Of a stretch of 64,000 nucleotides of DNA, positions 42,603-51,755 are shown piece by piece. The stretch covers positions 195,556-259,555 of the forward strand of contig CAWGTB010000004.1 of NCBI GenBank assembly GCA_963825405.1, written 5' to 3'. Positions within the stretch are counted from its first letter, which is position 1. Each line of letters opens with the position of its first letter. The notes beneath the pieces are model-generated. The model was not told the DNA's origin. It made no database searches and saw only the letters and a program-made list of their open reading frames with translations. Origin of the DNA: JACPNO01 sp963825405 (GTDB taxonomy: Bacteria; Acidobacteriota; Terriglobia; Bryobacterales; Bryobacteraceae). The position numbers and the translations under genes are program-made.

Positions 42603-45353
42603 ATGCCGGACACCTTACAGAAACTTCGGCCGGACCGCGATTTGCAGTGTTATTTCCAGCGCCCGTCGGGAGTCGCCGCGCTGAGTGGGACGAGCGCGAC
42701 GGGGTTCACGGTGTCGGGAAGCTGGCGGCAGCAGTTCGACTGGGCGGTGATCGAATGGAATCGGGACAATACTTTTGAGCATCCGTTGTTTCGCAACCTG
42801 CCGGACGGCGACCTTAGCGGCGTAGTCTTGACTTATGACGAAACCCGCCAGAACTGCATTCCGTTGGATTCGACGCTGTTCCCGACTGTAGATTGGCCCT
42901 CACTTCGAATTTGGGTGGAAGGCAATTCGACACCTTACAAAGTACTACTGCACACGGCCGAGCGTGCGACCGCGATTGCGGGCAGCTACCAGTGCGCTTC
43001 GGCAATCTTCGAGTTACAAGGCACTGTTACGACCGGAGATTACGTCGAACTGGCGTGGTCCGGCGAGCATTACACATACCTGATGCGCGATGGCGACATT
43101 TTGGAAAACGCCGCAGAGGCCATTGTGGAGGCGGTTAACGCGAACACCGCGTCGGTGATGAAAGCGTCGCGCGATGGCCGTCAGGTTACTCTGACTTACA
43201 CTGGAACCGGGCAAACCATCGCGAACAGCACTACTGGGGCAAATGGTAACCGTGTAGGAGTCTATGGCAACGTGACGGGTGCGCAAACAGAAACCTGGCA
43301 GCCGGCATGGCAAATGATGAGTGGCGGTGTTTCCCCGAGCACGTGGCAAATTGTGCTGGACTTTTCTTCGCTCTTGGATGAGACCGGCGCTTCCGTTCCA
43401 GCAACCGCCGTTCGAAAAATGCGCTGGACTTATGCGGCTGATCTTCAAGCGACCAGCTACCAGAGAGGTGAGTTTCAGGTCCAGGTTAGTAACTGGATGG
43501 TGGCGGGTACTAACGCGGCTTATCAGGTCGCTGGGCCAGGAAGCCGGCGTGTCGAAGATGACGCACCTGATGTGACATATACGGGTAGCTGGACGCCTTC
43601 GACCGGCGCTCAGAACTTTTCCGGCGGGTCGATTCATTTAACCACTACACCTGGAGCGGGGGCGGCTTGTACCTATCTGGCCTCACAGACCCACTTACTC
43701 TATTTAGGAACCCGGAAGGCACCGAACGGTACGGTGATTTCCGTGTCGGTAGACGGCGGTACCGCGCAGACGATCGACTTAGCACTGGAGGACGACGTGC
43801 TGGTTCGGATTTTGCTTGGTACTTTCTCTGGCGGGGCCGCGCATACCGTTGCTATGAGTCATGCGGGAGTAGCTACGCCGCTGTCGTATTTTTATTTTGA
43901 CTTCCTTGAGTTAGCCATTGCGACGGAGACACTGCCGGCACCCGTCCCGGAACCTGGGATAACGCTCGCCACGGACTGGGATACGGATCACTCGATCGCG
44001 CTCGCTCCGGAGAGAACGGCCTGGATGATTCATTCCTTGGGTTTTACCGGGCGCGCGAACCACTACGCCGGTGCGCTGTGGTTCTACGAGTTGATCGCAG
44101 TGGGGTACAGCTATGCTTCGGCAACCGTAACATTTAGCGGAGCTCCTACCGCGAGCGCGATCACTACGCTTTACATCGGCGCGGTGGGTTCGACAGATCC
44201 ACCAAACGCGATTGCACACTTAAACCTGGTCGGAGATACGGCGGCCAGCATAGCGAAGGCATTTGAGCTGGAGCTGAATAGTGGATACACGGCCGTGTGG
44301 GCGCAGGCGAGTGAGACGGTACTCACGATCTATGCGCGAGCGATCGGGGCGGCTGGAGAAGCAGTCACGCTCGCGGCGGATCCCGCGTCAGGAACCTTCG
44401 CGGCAGTAGCCAGCGGCACGGTATTAGCCAATGGCAATGAGGGCAAGTGGCGTACGGACCTCACCGCGACGCCCCGCCTAAATCGTGCCGCGAGGGATTG
44501 GAATCAAAGTTTTTTCACGGCCCTGCGGTCATACGGGATCGCGGCGACGGCGGCGCTTAGCATGGAATTGCAGAATGGTGATCCGTCTACGGCCGTCGGC
44601 ATTGCGCAGAGGTACCCCAGCGGTGCAGAAGTTGAACTGAATACTCCGGCGATTCAAACCAATTTTTCCCCAGCCAGCTTAGCGTTCTGGCAGCAGGCAT
44701 ATTTGGATCTGGCTACGCTCATGGCCGCCGCGGGTCAAACGCCGTATCTTCAGTTCGGTGAAGTGCAGTGGTGGTACAACCCGGACGATGGTTCAGGCAT
44801 GCCTTATTACGATGCCTACACGACATCCACGTTTACGGCTATTTATGGGCGTGCGATGCAGGTGTTCCTCAATAGCAGCGTGGATCCTTCTGCGTATCCC
44901 GACGAGGCACAGTTCCTGCCTTCGCTGATTGCCGCGTTTACGACAAACATCATGACGTTCGTGCGGCTGACGGTTCCCAGCGCGATTTTTGAAGTGTTGT
45001 ATCCTTCCGACGTCAATAACTCGCTGCTGAATAAGGCGGTCAACTTTGCGGCCAGTTGGACGCCTGCTAATCTGGCTTGTCTCAAGACGGAAAATTTCAC
45101 CTTCACCGGAAATCGCGATCTCAATCAAGCCAAGAGCTCGATTACTCTTCCGATGCAACTGGGATTCCCGCGAACGCAGAGCAGCCACCTGGTGGGCATC
45201 GGCGACTACACGACGCCGTGGCGGAAAGAGGCAAGGCTGGCAAAAGGCGAGGGCCTTGAATCGGTGGTGCTGTTTGCCCTGGATCAATTCTGCCTTATTG
45301 GTTACGCCGTTCCATTGCCACCTGGGGCGCGAAGTAGCCGCTACATGGGATAA
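42603..45353 (+). CDS. Tail fibre / receptor-binding protein with TIM-barrel-like C-terminal region
   Basis: A 916-residue protein ending the cluster. The first part is beta-rich with a CBM-like domain around residues 330-440 (SWTPSTGAQNFSGGSIHLTT). The carboxy 300 residues (ARDWNQSFFTALRSYGIAAT, PYLQFGEVQWWYNPDDGSGM, IFEVLYPSD, ESVVLFALDQFCLIGY) alternate helices and strands with acidic residues at strand ends, like glycoside-hydrolase TIM barrels. It probably binds or cleaves surface polysaccharide. No exact family is claimed. Confidence 0.6.
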   Translation: MPDTLQKLRPDRDLQCYFQRPSGVAALSGTSATGFTVSGSWRQQFDWAVIEWNRDNTFEHPLFRNLPDGDLSGVVLTYDETRQNCIPLDSTLFPTVDWPSLRIWVEGNSTPYKVLLHTAERATAIAGSYQCASAIFELQGTVTTGDYVELAWSGEHYTYLMRDGDILENAAEAIVEAVNANTASVMKASRDGRQVTLTYTGTGQTIANSTTGANGNRVGVYGNVTGAQTETWQPAWQMMSGGVSPSTWQIVLDFSSLLDETGASVPATAVRKMRWTYAADLQATSYQRGEFQVQVSNWMVAGTNAAYQVAGPGSRRVEDDAPDVTYTGSWTPSTGAQNFSGGSIHLTTTPGAGAACTYLASQTHLLYLGTRKAPNGTVISVSVDGGTAQTIDLALEDDVLVRILLGTFSGGAAHTVAMSHAGVATPLSYFYFDFLELAIATETLPAPVPEPGITLATDWDTDHSIALAPERTAWMIHSLGFTGRANHYAGALWFYELIAVGYSYASATVTFSGAPTASAITTLYIGAVGSTDPPNAIAHLNLVGDTAASIAKAFELELNSGYTAVWAQASETVLTIYARAIGAAGEAVTLAADPASGTFAAVASGTVLANGNEGKWRTDLTATPRLNRAARDWNQSFFTALRSYGIAATAALSMELQNGDPSTAVGIAQRYPSGAEVELNTPAIQTNFSPASLAFWQQAYLDLATLMAAAGQTPYLQFGEVQWWYNPDDGSGMPYYDAYTTSTFTAIYGRAMQVFLNSSVDPSAYPDEAQFLPSLIAAFTTNIMTFVRLTVPSAIFEVLYPSDVNNSLLNKAVNFAASWTPANLACLKTENFTFTGNRDLNQAKSSITLPMQLGFPRTQSSHLVGIGDYTTPWRKEARLAKGEGLESVVLFALDQFCLIGYAVPLPPGARSSRYMG

Positions 45354-45387
45354 ATCCAGGCGTCATGTTATTGTTTTGAGTTAGACC

Positions 45388-46611
45388 GTGGTTCTGGTTC
45401 AAAGCGTTTCCAAGTTGTACCGCCTCTACAAGCGTCCTCTCGACCGCATTCGCGAGTTGTCTCCCTTCCAAGCGAACAAACTGCATACGGATTTTTGGGC
45501 TTTACGCGATATCGGCTTTACCGTGGAGAAGGGAGAAACGCTGGGGATCATCGGCCCCAACGGCTGCGGAAAAAGCACGCTGCTTCAGATCATCTGCGGA
45601 ATTCTGCCGGCAACCCAAGGCAGAGTGGTGGCACAAGGACGCATCGCGGCGCTGCTGGAACTGGGCGCGGGCTTCAATCCGGAATTCTCCGGACGCGAGA
45701 ATGTGCTGCTCAACGGCGAGATCATGGGCCTGAGCCGCGGTGAAGTGGAGCGCGCGCTGCCTTCGATCGCGGCATTCGCGGAAATCGGCGAATTTTTGGA
45801 TCAGCCGGTAAAAGAATATTCCAGCGGCATGTACGTGCGGCTGGCGTTCGCAACGGCAATCCACGTAGAGCCGGACATTCTAATCGTGGATGAAGCGCTG
45901 GCGGTGGGCGACGCGGTGTTCGCCAACCGCTGCGTGCGAAAGTTTGAGGAATTGCGGCAACGGAAAGTCACGGTGCTTTTCGTGTCGCACGATTTAGGAT
46001 TGGTGAAGCAGCTTTCCGACCGGGCCATTCTATTGGTGAACGGCCGCATCCACGCGCAGGGCGAGCCGCGCGACGTGGTCAATCGCTACATCGGATTAGT
46101 GTTGGAGAGACAGCGCGCGGACCAGGATGTTGCCGCGAGACCGGCCGGGCTCACCTCCGGATTCCGTCATGGCGATGGCGCGAGCCAGATCGGCGAAGTA
46201 CAAATACTGAATTCCCACGGTGAACCGGCGCGCAGTGTCGCTAGCGGAGAAGCGGTGCGGGTGCGCGTGCGCTGCCGGTTCGAGCACGCGGCGTCCGAGC
46301 CGATTGTGGGCATTCTGATTCGCAGCCGCACGGGGATGGACGTGTACGGAACCAATACCGGCGTGGAGCAGATCGCGCTGGGGAGTTTCGAGCGCGGCGA
46401 CGAACTGCAATTGGAATTTCGTTTCGATTGCTGGCTGGCTGCACAGGAATACACGCTCACGGTGGCGACGCAGAACACGGACGGCACAAGTCACGACTGG
46501 TTGGACGATGTTCTCGCGTTTGAAGTAGTGGATTCACGCGCCATCGCGGGCGTGACCAATTTGCGAGCGACGGTCGAATGGCACAAGACATCCGCGCCCG
46601 CATCACGGTGA
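45388..46611 (+). CDS. Wzt-like polysaccharide ABC transporter ATPase
   Basis: A 407-residue ATPase starting at GTG. ABC motifs are present: Walker A GPNGCGKST, the signature region EYSSGMYVRLAFATAIHVEP, Walker B ILIVDEALAVGD, and the H-loop VLFVSHDLGLV. The carboxy 150 residues form a Wzt-C-type beta domain that binds the exported glycan. The family exports O-antigen or similar polysaccharides. No permease gene lies beside it, so it is an orphan here. It begins 35 bases after the virion cluster. Confidence 0.85.
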   Translation: MVLVQSVSKLYRLYKRPLDRIRELSPFQANKLHTDFWALRDIGFTVEKGETLGIIGPNGCGKSTLLQIICGILPATQGRVVAQGRIAALLELGAGFNPEFSGRENVLLNGEIMGLSRGEVERALPSIAAFAEIGEFLDQPVKEYSSGMYVRLAFATAIHVEPDILIVDEALAVGDAVFANRCVRKFEELRQRKVTVLFVSHDLGLVKQLSDRAILLVNGRIHAQGEPRDVVNRYIGLVLERQRADQDVAARPAGLTSGFRHGDGASQIGEVQILNSHGEPARSVASGEAVRVRVRCRFEHAASEPIVGILIRSRTGMDVYGTNTGVEQIALGSFERGDELQLEFRFDCWLAAQEYTLTVATQNTDGTSHDWLDDVLAFEVVDSRAIAGVTNLRATVEWHKTSAPASR

Positions 46612-46857
46612 AAGTTCAGCCTCGGGCCAAGGCCACGCGGCTGGCGGGACGATTCGGCGACGCCTATAAGCTGCAACTCGCCGCGCCGCCGGTGGACGGC
46701 AAAGCCAATGAGGAATGCGTAGCGTTTCTTTGCGGAACTGATGAGAGTCCCGCGGGCGCGCGTCCGCATCGTGATAGGCTTGACAAGCCGCTTGAAAGTG
46801 GTGGAAATTGACGGGATCGCTCAAGAGGCTGTGGATAAGGCTTTGGAGCGTCTCTGA
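46578..46857 (+). CDS. DUF167 (YggU-like) protein (one apparent frameshift)
   Basis: A small cytoplasmic protein of about 92 residues after repair. It has ITVKVQPRAKATRLAGRFGD and PVDGKANEECVAFL as in DUF167. The frame breaks near 46737; removing one A from GGAACTGATG continues as LMRVPRARVRIVIG and VVEIDGIAQEAVDKALERL, ending at 46857. It overlaps the Wzt gene end. Function is unknown. Confidence 0.78.
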
Positions 46858-46877
46858 GAGGAACAAAAACAAGAAAG

Positions 46878-46902
46878 ATTTCACGCAGAGACGCAGAGTA
46901 GG
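46878..46902. repeat. Second copy of the CGCAGAGACGCAG intergenic repeat
   Basis: The 13-bp core at 46884-46896 is identical to 26641-26653. It lies just before the symporter start. Confidence 0.6.
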
Positions 46903-46905
46903 CAC

Positions 46906-48318
46906 ATGATTTATATCATCGTGATTTCAGTGATTGTGGCCGTGCTTTTAGCGGCGGCGATCGTGCGCACTACGCGCGTACATAACCAGGCGGATTTTTT
47001 GGTGGCGGGCCGGACATTGCGCTGGCCGGTGCTGGTGTTTACGCTGCTCTCTTCGTGGATCGGCGCGGGTAGTCTGTTCGCGGGCGGAGAGAATGCATAC
47101 CGCAACGGGTTCGCGGCGTTGTGGCAGCAGGCGGGCGGATGGCTGGGGCTGGTTCTCATTGCGCTCATCGCCGGCCGCGCGCGGCGGTTTGCGCAATTCA
47201 CTGTTCCCGATCTTTTGGAATCGCGGTTCAACACGGCGGCGCGGGTGTTGGCAACTATCGCCATCGTCATTTCGTACACGACCATCACGAGCTATCAGTT
47301 CAAAGGCGGCGGCGATGTTTTGCACCTGATTTTTCCTGCGATGAGCCAGACGACGGGCATGTACGTGATCGCCGGATTCGTCATCGCGTTCACCGCGATG
47401 GCCGGAATGGGCTCAGTGGCTTATCTGGATGTGATCATCGGCTTGCTCGTGTCCGTTATCGCGATCGCCGCGGTTCCGCTGCTGCTGGGAACTAATGGCG
47501 GATGGGAGGGTGTGCGAAGCGCTCTGCCGGCCGATCATTTCACGATTCTCGGGCCACTCACGCTAACTAAGAATCTGGGGATTATGCTGCCGACGCTGTT
47601 GCTGTTGATCGGAAACCAGGGCATGTACCAGAAATTCTTCTCGGCGCATTCGGAGCGAGACGCGAAACTTGCGGTGCTGGGATGGATCGGGGGGACGATA
47701 GTGCTCGAGACCGTCATCATCACGATCGCGGTGATCGGCAGTTCACGTTTTCATCCCGCCAACCCGCGTGAAATCATTCCCACGACGGCGCGGCTCGGGC
47801 TGCCGGAAATTCCGGGCGCGATTTTGCTGGGCGGAATCTTTGCCAAAGTGATCTCGACTGCCAACAATTACCTCTTCTCTCCATCGAGCAACTTGATTCA
47901 CGATGTCTACAAGCGGTTTATCGCGCCTGAAGCAAGCGACCGGCGGACTCTGCTGGTATCGCGCGCGCTGGTGGTGTTTCTGGGAGTATTTGCGCTATTG
48001 CAGGCGGCGCACTTCGAATCGATTCTACGGGCGTCGCTCTATGCCTACACCGTGTACGGAGCGGCGGTAACGCCGGCGGTAATGGCGGTATTTTTCTGGA
48101 AACGCGCGACGACGGCGGGTGCGATCACCTCTATCGCGTTGGGCGCCGCCATCACGATAATCTGGAATGTGCTGGACATCCAAACGGTTGACGCGGTGTA
48201 TCCGGCTTTGGGCACATCGGTTCTTGGGCTGATAGCGGGTAGCTTGTTGTCGGCGCCGCCTCCCCTGGAGAAGTGGCAGCCATTCTTCGAACGCGCGGAA
48301 ACCGGGAGAGCGCAATGA
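46906..48318 (+). CDS. Sodium:solute symporter (SSS family)
   Basis: A 470-residue integral membrane transporter with about 13 hydrophobic segments. Family features include the start VTVVAVLL-type helix (VISVIVAVLLAAAIVRTTR), FLVAGRTLRWPVLVFTLLSS, AGSLFAGGENAYRNG and PDLLESRFNTAARVLATIAI. It couples sodium influx to uptake of an unidentified solute. The stop overlaps the ATG of the peptidase gene, so an operon with M24 peptidase and hydrolase is likely, possibly for peptide or amino-acid use. Confidence 0.88.
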   Translation: MIYIIVISVIVAVLLAAAIVRTTRVHNQADFLVAGRTLRWPVLVFTLLSSWIGAGSLFAGGENAYRNGFAALWQQAGGWLGLVLIALIAGRARRFAQFTVPDLLESRFNTAARVLATIAIVISYTTITSYQFKGGGDVLHLIFPAMSQTTGMYVIAGFVIAFTAMAGMGSVAYLDVIIGLLVSVIAIAAVPLLLGTNGGWEGVRSALPADHFTILGPLTLTKNLGIMLPTLLLLIGNQGMYQKFFSAHSERDAKLAVLGWIGGTIVLETVIITIAVIGSSRFHPANPREIIPTTARLGLPEIPGAILLGGIFAKVISTANNYLFSPSSNLIHDVYKRFIAPEASDRRTLLVSRALVVFLGVFALLQAAHFESILRASLYAYTVYGAAVTPAVMAVFFWKRATTAGAITSIALGAAITIIWNVLDIQTVDAVYPALGTSVLGLIAGSLLSAPPPLEKWQPFFERAETGRAQ

Positions 48319-49484
48319 ACGTCGCCGAAATTCAAGAGAAACTGCGCGAAGAGAAGCTGGATGGCTGGCTCTTCTTCGACCATCATCAGCGCGATCCGCT
48401 GGCCTATCGCGTCTTGAACCTCACGCCCGCTGGCCCTGTAACGCGCCGCTGGTACTATTTCATTCCGGCGCATGGCGAGCCGCGCGGGCTGGTGCATCGC
48501 ATCGAAGCCGGCACGCTGGATTCGCTTCCGGGAGAAAAGACAGGGTATTCCAGTTGGAAAGAGCAGGTAGACGGCCTCGGGCGCCTGCTAGCGAATAGCC
48601 GGCGGGTGGCGATGCAATATTCGCCGCGCTGCGCGATTCCCTACGTCTCGATGGTGGACGCGGGTACCGTGGAACTGGTGCGGGACACGGGCGTAGATGT
48701 AGCCAGCTCGGCGGAATTGATCCAACATTTCGAAGCGAGATGGGATGCGCAAGCGCTGGAATCGCATCTGGAGGCGGGCCGCCGCGTGGATCGCGTACGG
48801 CGCGAGGCCTTTGCGATGATCGGCGAGCACACGCGAAACGGCGGATCGGTTCAGGAATTCGCGGTGCAGCAATTTGTGCGCGAGCGCTTTAAGCAGGAGC
48901 AGCTTTTCACGGATCACGGACCCATTGTCGGCGTGAACGCCAACGCTTCGAATCCGCATTACGAGCCGAGTGAAACGGTGTCGCAGCCAATCCGAAATGG
49001 CGACCTTGTGCTGTTGGACATGTGGGCCAAGCTGGACCAACCGGGCGCGGTGTACTACGACATCACGTGGACAGGCTACTGCGGCGGCGCGGCGCCGGAC
49101 GAGATGCGCAAAGTTTTCGAGATCGTCCGCGGCGGACGCGATCAGGCGATTGAGCGGGTGAAGAGTGCGGTGAGTGCAGGCCGCGAAATCCGCGGTTTTG
49201 AAGTTGACGACGCCGCCCGCGAATACATACAGAGCCTGGGATACGGGCAGTACTTCATCCATCGCACAGGGCACTCGATCGGACAGGAGACTCATGGAAC
49301 CGGCGCCAATATGGACAATTTGGAGACTCACGACGAGCGCAAGATCGTGCCATGGACTTGTTTCTCGATCGAGCCGGGCGTGTATTTGAAGGATTTCGGT
49401 ATCAGGTCTGAAGTGAATGTGTTCGTTGGCGAGCACGAAGCCCGCGTGACGGGCGAGGTGCAGACGCAATTGGTCATCATTTGA
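48315..49484 (+). CDS. M24 metallopeptidase (Xaa-Pro aminopeptidase-like)
   Basis: About 389 residues with the creatinase N-domain followed by the pita-bread M24 catalytic domain. Metal ligands and neighbours are seen in LVLLDMWAKLDQ, YYDITWTGYCGG, HRTGHSIGQETHG and FSIEPGVYLKDFGIRSEVNV. It should remove amino-terminal residues next to proline in the cytoplasm. The ATG overlaps the symporter stop; the TTG of the next gene overlaps its stop. Confidence 0.85.
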   Translation: MNVAEIQEKLREEKLDGWLFFDHHQRDPLAYRVLNLTPAGPVTRRWYYFIPAHGEPRGLVHRIEAGTLDSLPGEKTGYSSWKEQVDGLGRLLANSRRVAMQYSPRCAIPYVSMVDAGTVELVRDTGVDVASSAELIQHFEARWDAQALESHLEAGRRVDRVRREAFAMIGEHTRNGGSVQEFAVQQFVRERFKQEQLFTDHGPIVGVNANASNPHYEPSETVSQPIRNGDLVLLDMWAKLDQPGAVYYDITWTGYCGGAAPDEMRKVFEIVRGGRDQAIERVKSAVSAGREIRGFEVDDAAREYIQSLGYGQYFIHRTGHSIGQETHGTGANMDNLETHDERKIVPWTCFSIEPGVYLKDFGIRSEVNVFVGEHEARVTGEVQTQLVII

Positions 49485-50245
49485 GTGAGTGGCGGATCGT
49501 TGACGGCAAGCGGCTGGAAACTTCGTGGATTTTTGCCGCGAAGCCTGATCGGCCAACGATTGTGATGCTGCACGAAGGGCTAGGCTCGATTGCGCTGTGG
49601 AGAGATTTTCCCGCTGCCGTCGCTCAACGTACAGGCTGCGGCGTCTTCTTGTACTCGCGATATGGACACGGGCGCTCGGATCGGCTGGCAGAAAAGCGTA
49701 CCATCGACTACCTGCATCATGAAGCTGAAATCGTGCTGCCCGCGCTGCTGGCGCAGGAACAGGTCGAGCGTCCGGTATTGTTCGGACACAGCGACGGCGC
49801 TTCCATCGCGCTGATTTACGCGGGCAAGTATCCGGATTCGCCGCGCGCGCTGATTCTCGAAGCGCCCCACGTATTCGTCGAGGATTTGTCTGTGCAGAGT
49901 ATCGGCGAGACGAACAATGCATACCAGACTACCGATCTTGCAAGCCGGCTGGGCCGTTATCACGAGCATGTGGACGCGACTTTCCGGGGCTGGAGCGATA
50001 TCTGGCTCGACCCTGATTTTCTTATCTGGAACATCGAGAGTTCGCTCGATTCCATTCGCTGTCCGGTGCTGGTTATCCAGGGCGAGGATGACGAGTACGG
50101 AACGATGCATCAAATTGAAAAGATTCGAGCGCGGATCCCCGCGGCGCAAGTTTTGCCGCTCCCGCGCTGCGGGCACTCTCCCCATCGCGACCAGCGAGAG
50201 GCTACGCTGGATCGAATGGTGGAGTTCATCGGAGAGATTTCATGA
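49481..50245 (+). CDS. Alpha/beta hydrolase
   Basis: A 254-residue hydrolase beginning at TTG, overlapping the peptidase stop by four bases. The nucleophile elbow is LFGHSDGASIALIYA (Ser in GHSDG), the oxyanion region is LHEGLGSIALWRDFP, the acid is in VIQGEDDEYG, and the catalytic histidine is in LPRCGHSPHRDQ. The triad is complete. The substrate is unknown. It is coupled to the next PQQ-propeller gene by a four-base overlap. Confidence 0.85.
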   Translation: MSEWRIVDGKRLETSWIFAAKPDRPTIVMLHEGLGSIALWRDFPAAVAQRTGCGVFLYSRYGHGRSDRLAEKRTIDYLHHEAEIVLPALLAQEQVERPVLFGHSDGASIALIYAGKYPDSPRALILEAPHVFVEDLSVQSIGETNNAYQTTDLASRLGRYHEHVDATFRGWSDIWLDPDFLIWNIESSLDSIRCPVLVIQGEDDEYGTMHQIEKIRARIPAAQVLPLPRCGHSPHRDQREATLDRMVEFIGEIS

Positions 50246-51750
50246 TGAGATCGGTACTGACGCTGATGGTGGCCGGCAGCTTACTCATGCGGGCCGAGAG
50301 TTGGCTGACTTTTGGCGGCGACGCCCAGCGAACCGGTTGGGCAAAGAACGAAACGGCCATCACGAAAAATAATGCCAAGAATCTTGGCCTACAGTGGAAA
50401 CTGCACCTCGACAATGTCGCCACCGAGCTCACCTCACTAACAGCCGCCATTGTGGTGGAGAACGTGGTGATCGTCGGTGGAAGCTCCGACAACTTGTACG
50501 CGGTGGACAGCGACACTGGAAAAATACTTTGGCAGAAGAAATTTACGGCTGAAGGCACACCGAAAAATCCGTCGCACTGGCTGTGCCACAACGGGCTGAA
50601 CGCCACGCCGGCGGTCGCGCAGGAAGGGAACCTACACACGGTTTATACGATCGCGAGCGACGGCAAGCTGCACGCGCTGAACGTGGTGAACGGCGAAGAT
50701 CGCTTTCCTCCTACACAATTTGTTCCGCCATACTCCAAGAACTGGAGTCTGAATATTGTCGACAACGTCCTGTACACAGCGATCTCGCAGGGCTGCAACG
50801 GCGCGAAGTCCGGCGTGTATGCGATGGATTTGAAAAGTCCGGAGCGGGCGATCACCGTTTTTGAATCGGCACCGCATGGTGGCGGCGTTTGGGGACGGGG
50901 CGGCGCGGTGGTCGATTCGAACGGCGTCGTGTTTGCCGAAACGGGCGACGGGCCTTATGATGTGCAAGCTGGAAAATTGACTGACACCGTACTGGCGCTT
51001 TCGCCGAAACAATTGAAGCTGGCCGATTACTACACGCCGGAGAATCGCGCCTGGATCACCAAGAAGGATCTGGACATGGGTAATATGTCGCCCACGATCT
51101 TCAATTTTCGGAGGTGGGAGCTGGTGGCGACAGCCGGCAAAGAAGGCGTGATTTGTTTGCTGGACGCAAAGTCGCCGGGCGGCGCGGACCACCGCACGCC
51201 TCTCTACCGCAGTCCCCTTTTCACCAATGAAAACGCGGATTTTGGCGGACATGGATTCTGGGGTGCGTTCGCGACCTGGCAGGATCCGCAGGGCGCGCGC
51301 TGGCTGTACGCGCCGGCATGGGGACCGCCGAACAGCGCGGCTCCTGCATTTGCGCGGACACACGGCACGGCGTCGCACGGCTGCATCATGGCGTTCAAGG
51401 TCGAAGAAAAAGACGGCGCGCCAACTTTGACGCCCGCGTGGAGTTCGCGCGATTTGGATGTGCCTGAGCCGCCCATCGTTGCCAACGGCATCGTATTTGC
51501 GCTGTCGAGCGGCGAGAACGTGAACCAAACCAATAACGAAGGCCACATCCTGATGTCGAAGGACCGCGCCACAGCGCCCGCGGGCAATGCCACACTCTAC
51601 GCGTTCGATGCGGCGACGGGCGAGGAATTATTTTCCAGCGGAAAAACGATCCCCGAGTTCACGCACTTCTCGGGCCTGGCGATTTCGGGCGGGCGAGTGT
51701 ACGTGACTACTTACGAATCGAATGTCTACTCGTTTGGCTTGAAAAAATAG
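50242..51750 (+). CDS. Exported PQQ-type beta-propeller protein
   Basis: A 502-residue secreted protein. A signal peptide (SVLTLMVAGSLLMRAES) is followed by repeated propeller blades of the PQQ/WD-like type (LYAVDSDTGKILWQKKF, LHALNVVNGEDRF, LYAFDAATGEELF). Such proteins may be quinoprotein dehydrogenases or structural propellers; no PQQ-ligand residues can be assigned here. It is the last gene of the symporter-peptidase-hydrolase group. Confidence 0.75.
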   Translation: MMRSVLTLMVAGSLLMRAESWLTFGGDAQRTGWAKNETAITKNNAKNLGLQWKLHLDNVATELTSLTAAIVVENVVIVGGSSDNLYAVDSDTGKILWQKKFTAEGTPKNPSHWLCHNGLNATPAVAQEGNLHTVYTIASDGKLHALNVVNGEDRFPPTQFVPPYSKNWSLNIVDNVLYTAISQGCNGAKSGVYAMDLKSPERAITVFESAPHGGGVWGRGGAVVDSNGVVFAETGDGPYDVQAGKLTDTVLALSPKQLKLADYYTPENRAWITKKDLDMGNMSPTIFNFRRWELVATAGKEGVICLLDAKSPGGADHRTPLYRSPLFTNENADFGGHGFWGAFATWQDPQGARWLYAPAWGPPNSAAPAFARTHGTASHGCIMAFKVEEKDGAPTLTPAWSSRDLDVPEPPIVANGIVFALSSGENVNQTNNEGHILMSKDRATAPAGNATLYAFDAATGEELFSSGKTIPEFTHFSGLAISGGRVYVTTYESNVYSFGLKK

Positions 51751-51755
51751 ACGCG

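Larger units (their letters stand above)
28939..45353 (+). mobile_element. GTA-like or domesticated tailed-phage structural cluster
   Basis: Seventeen tightly packed genes, all on the plus strand, follow the canonical tailed-virion order: terminases, portal, scaffold, coat, connectors, tail tube, tail chaperones with a -1 frameshift site, tape measure, tail tip and fibre. No integrase, excisionase, replication, repressor, holin or endolysin gene is present within or next to it, and I see no flanking direct repeats. Its size (16.4 kb) and content resemble gene transfer agents. A cryptic prophage that lost its non-structural half is the alternative. Confidence 0.75.

Noticed and set aside
28770..45400. 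att direct repeats flanking the virion cluster
   Set aside because: I compared both flanks by eye and found no shared stretch long enough to call; no tRNA lies at either end.
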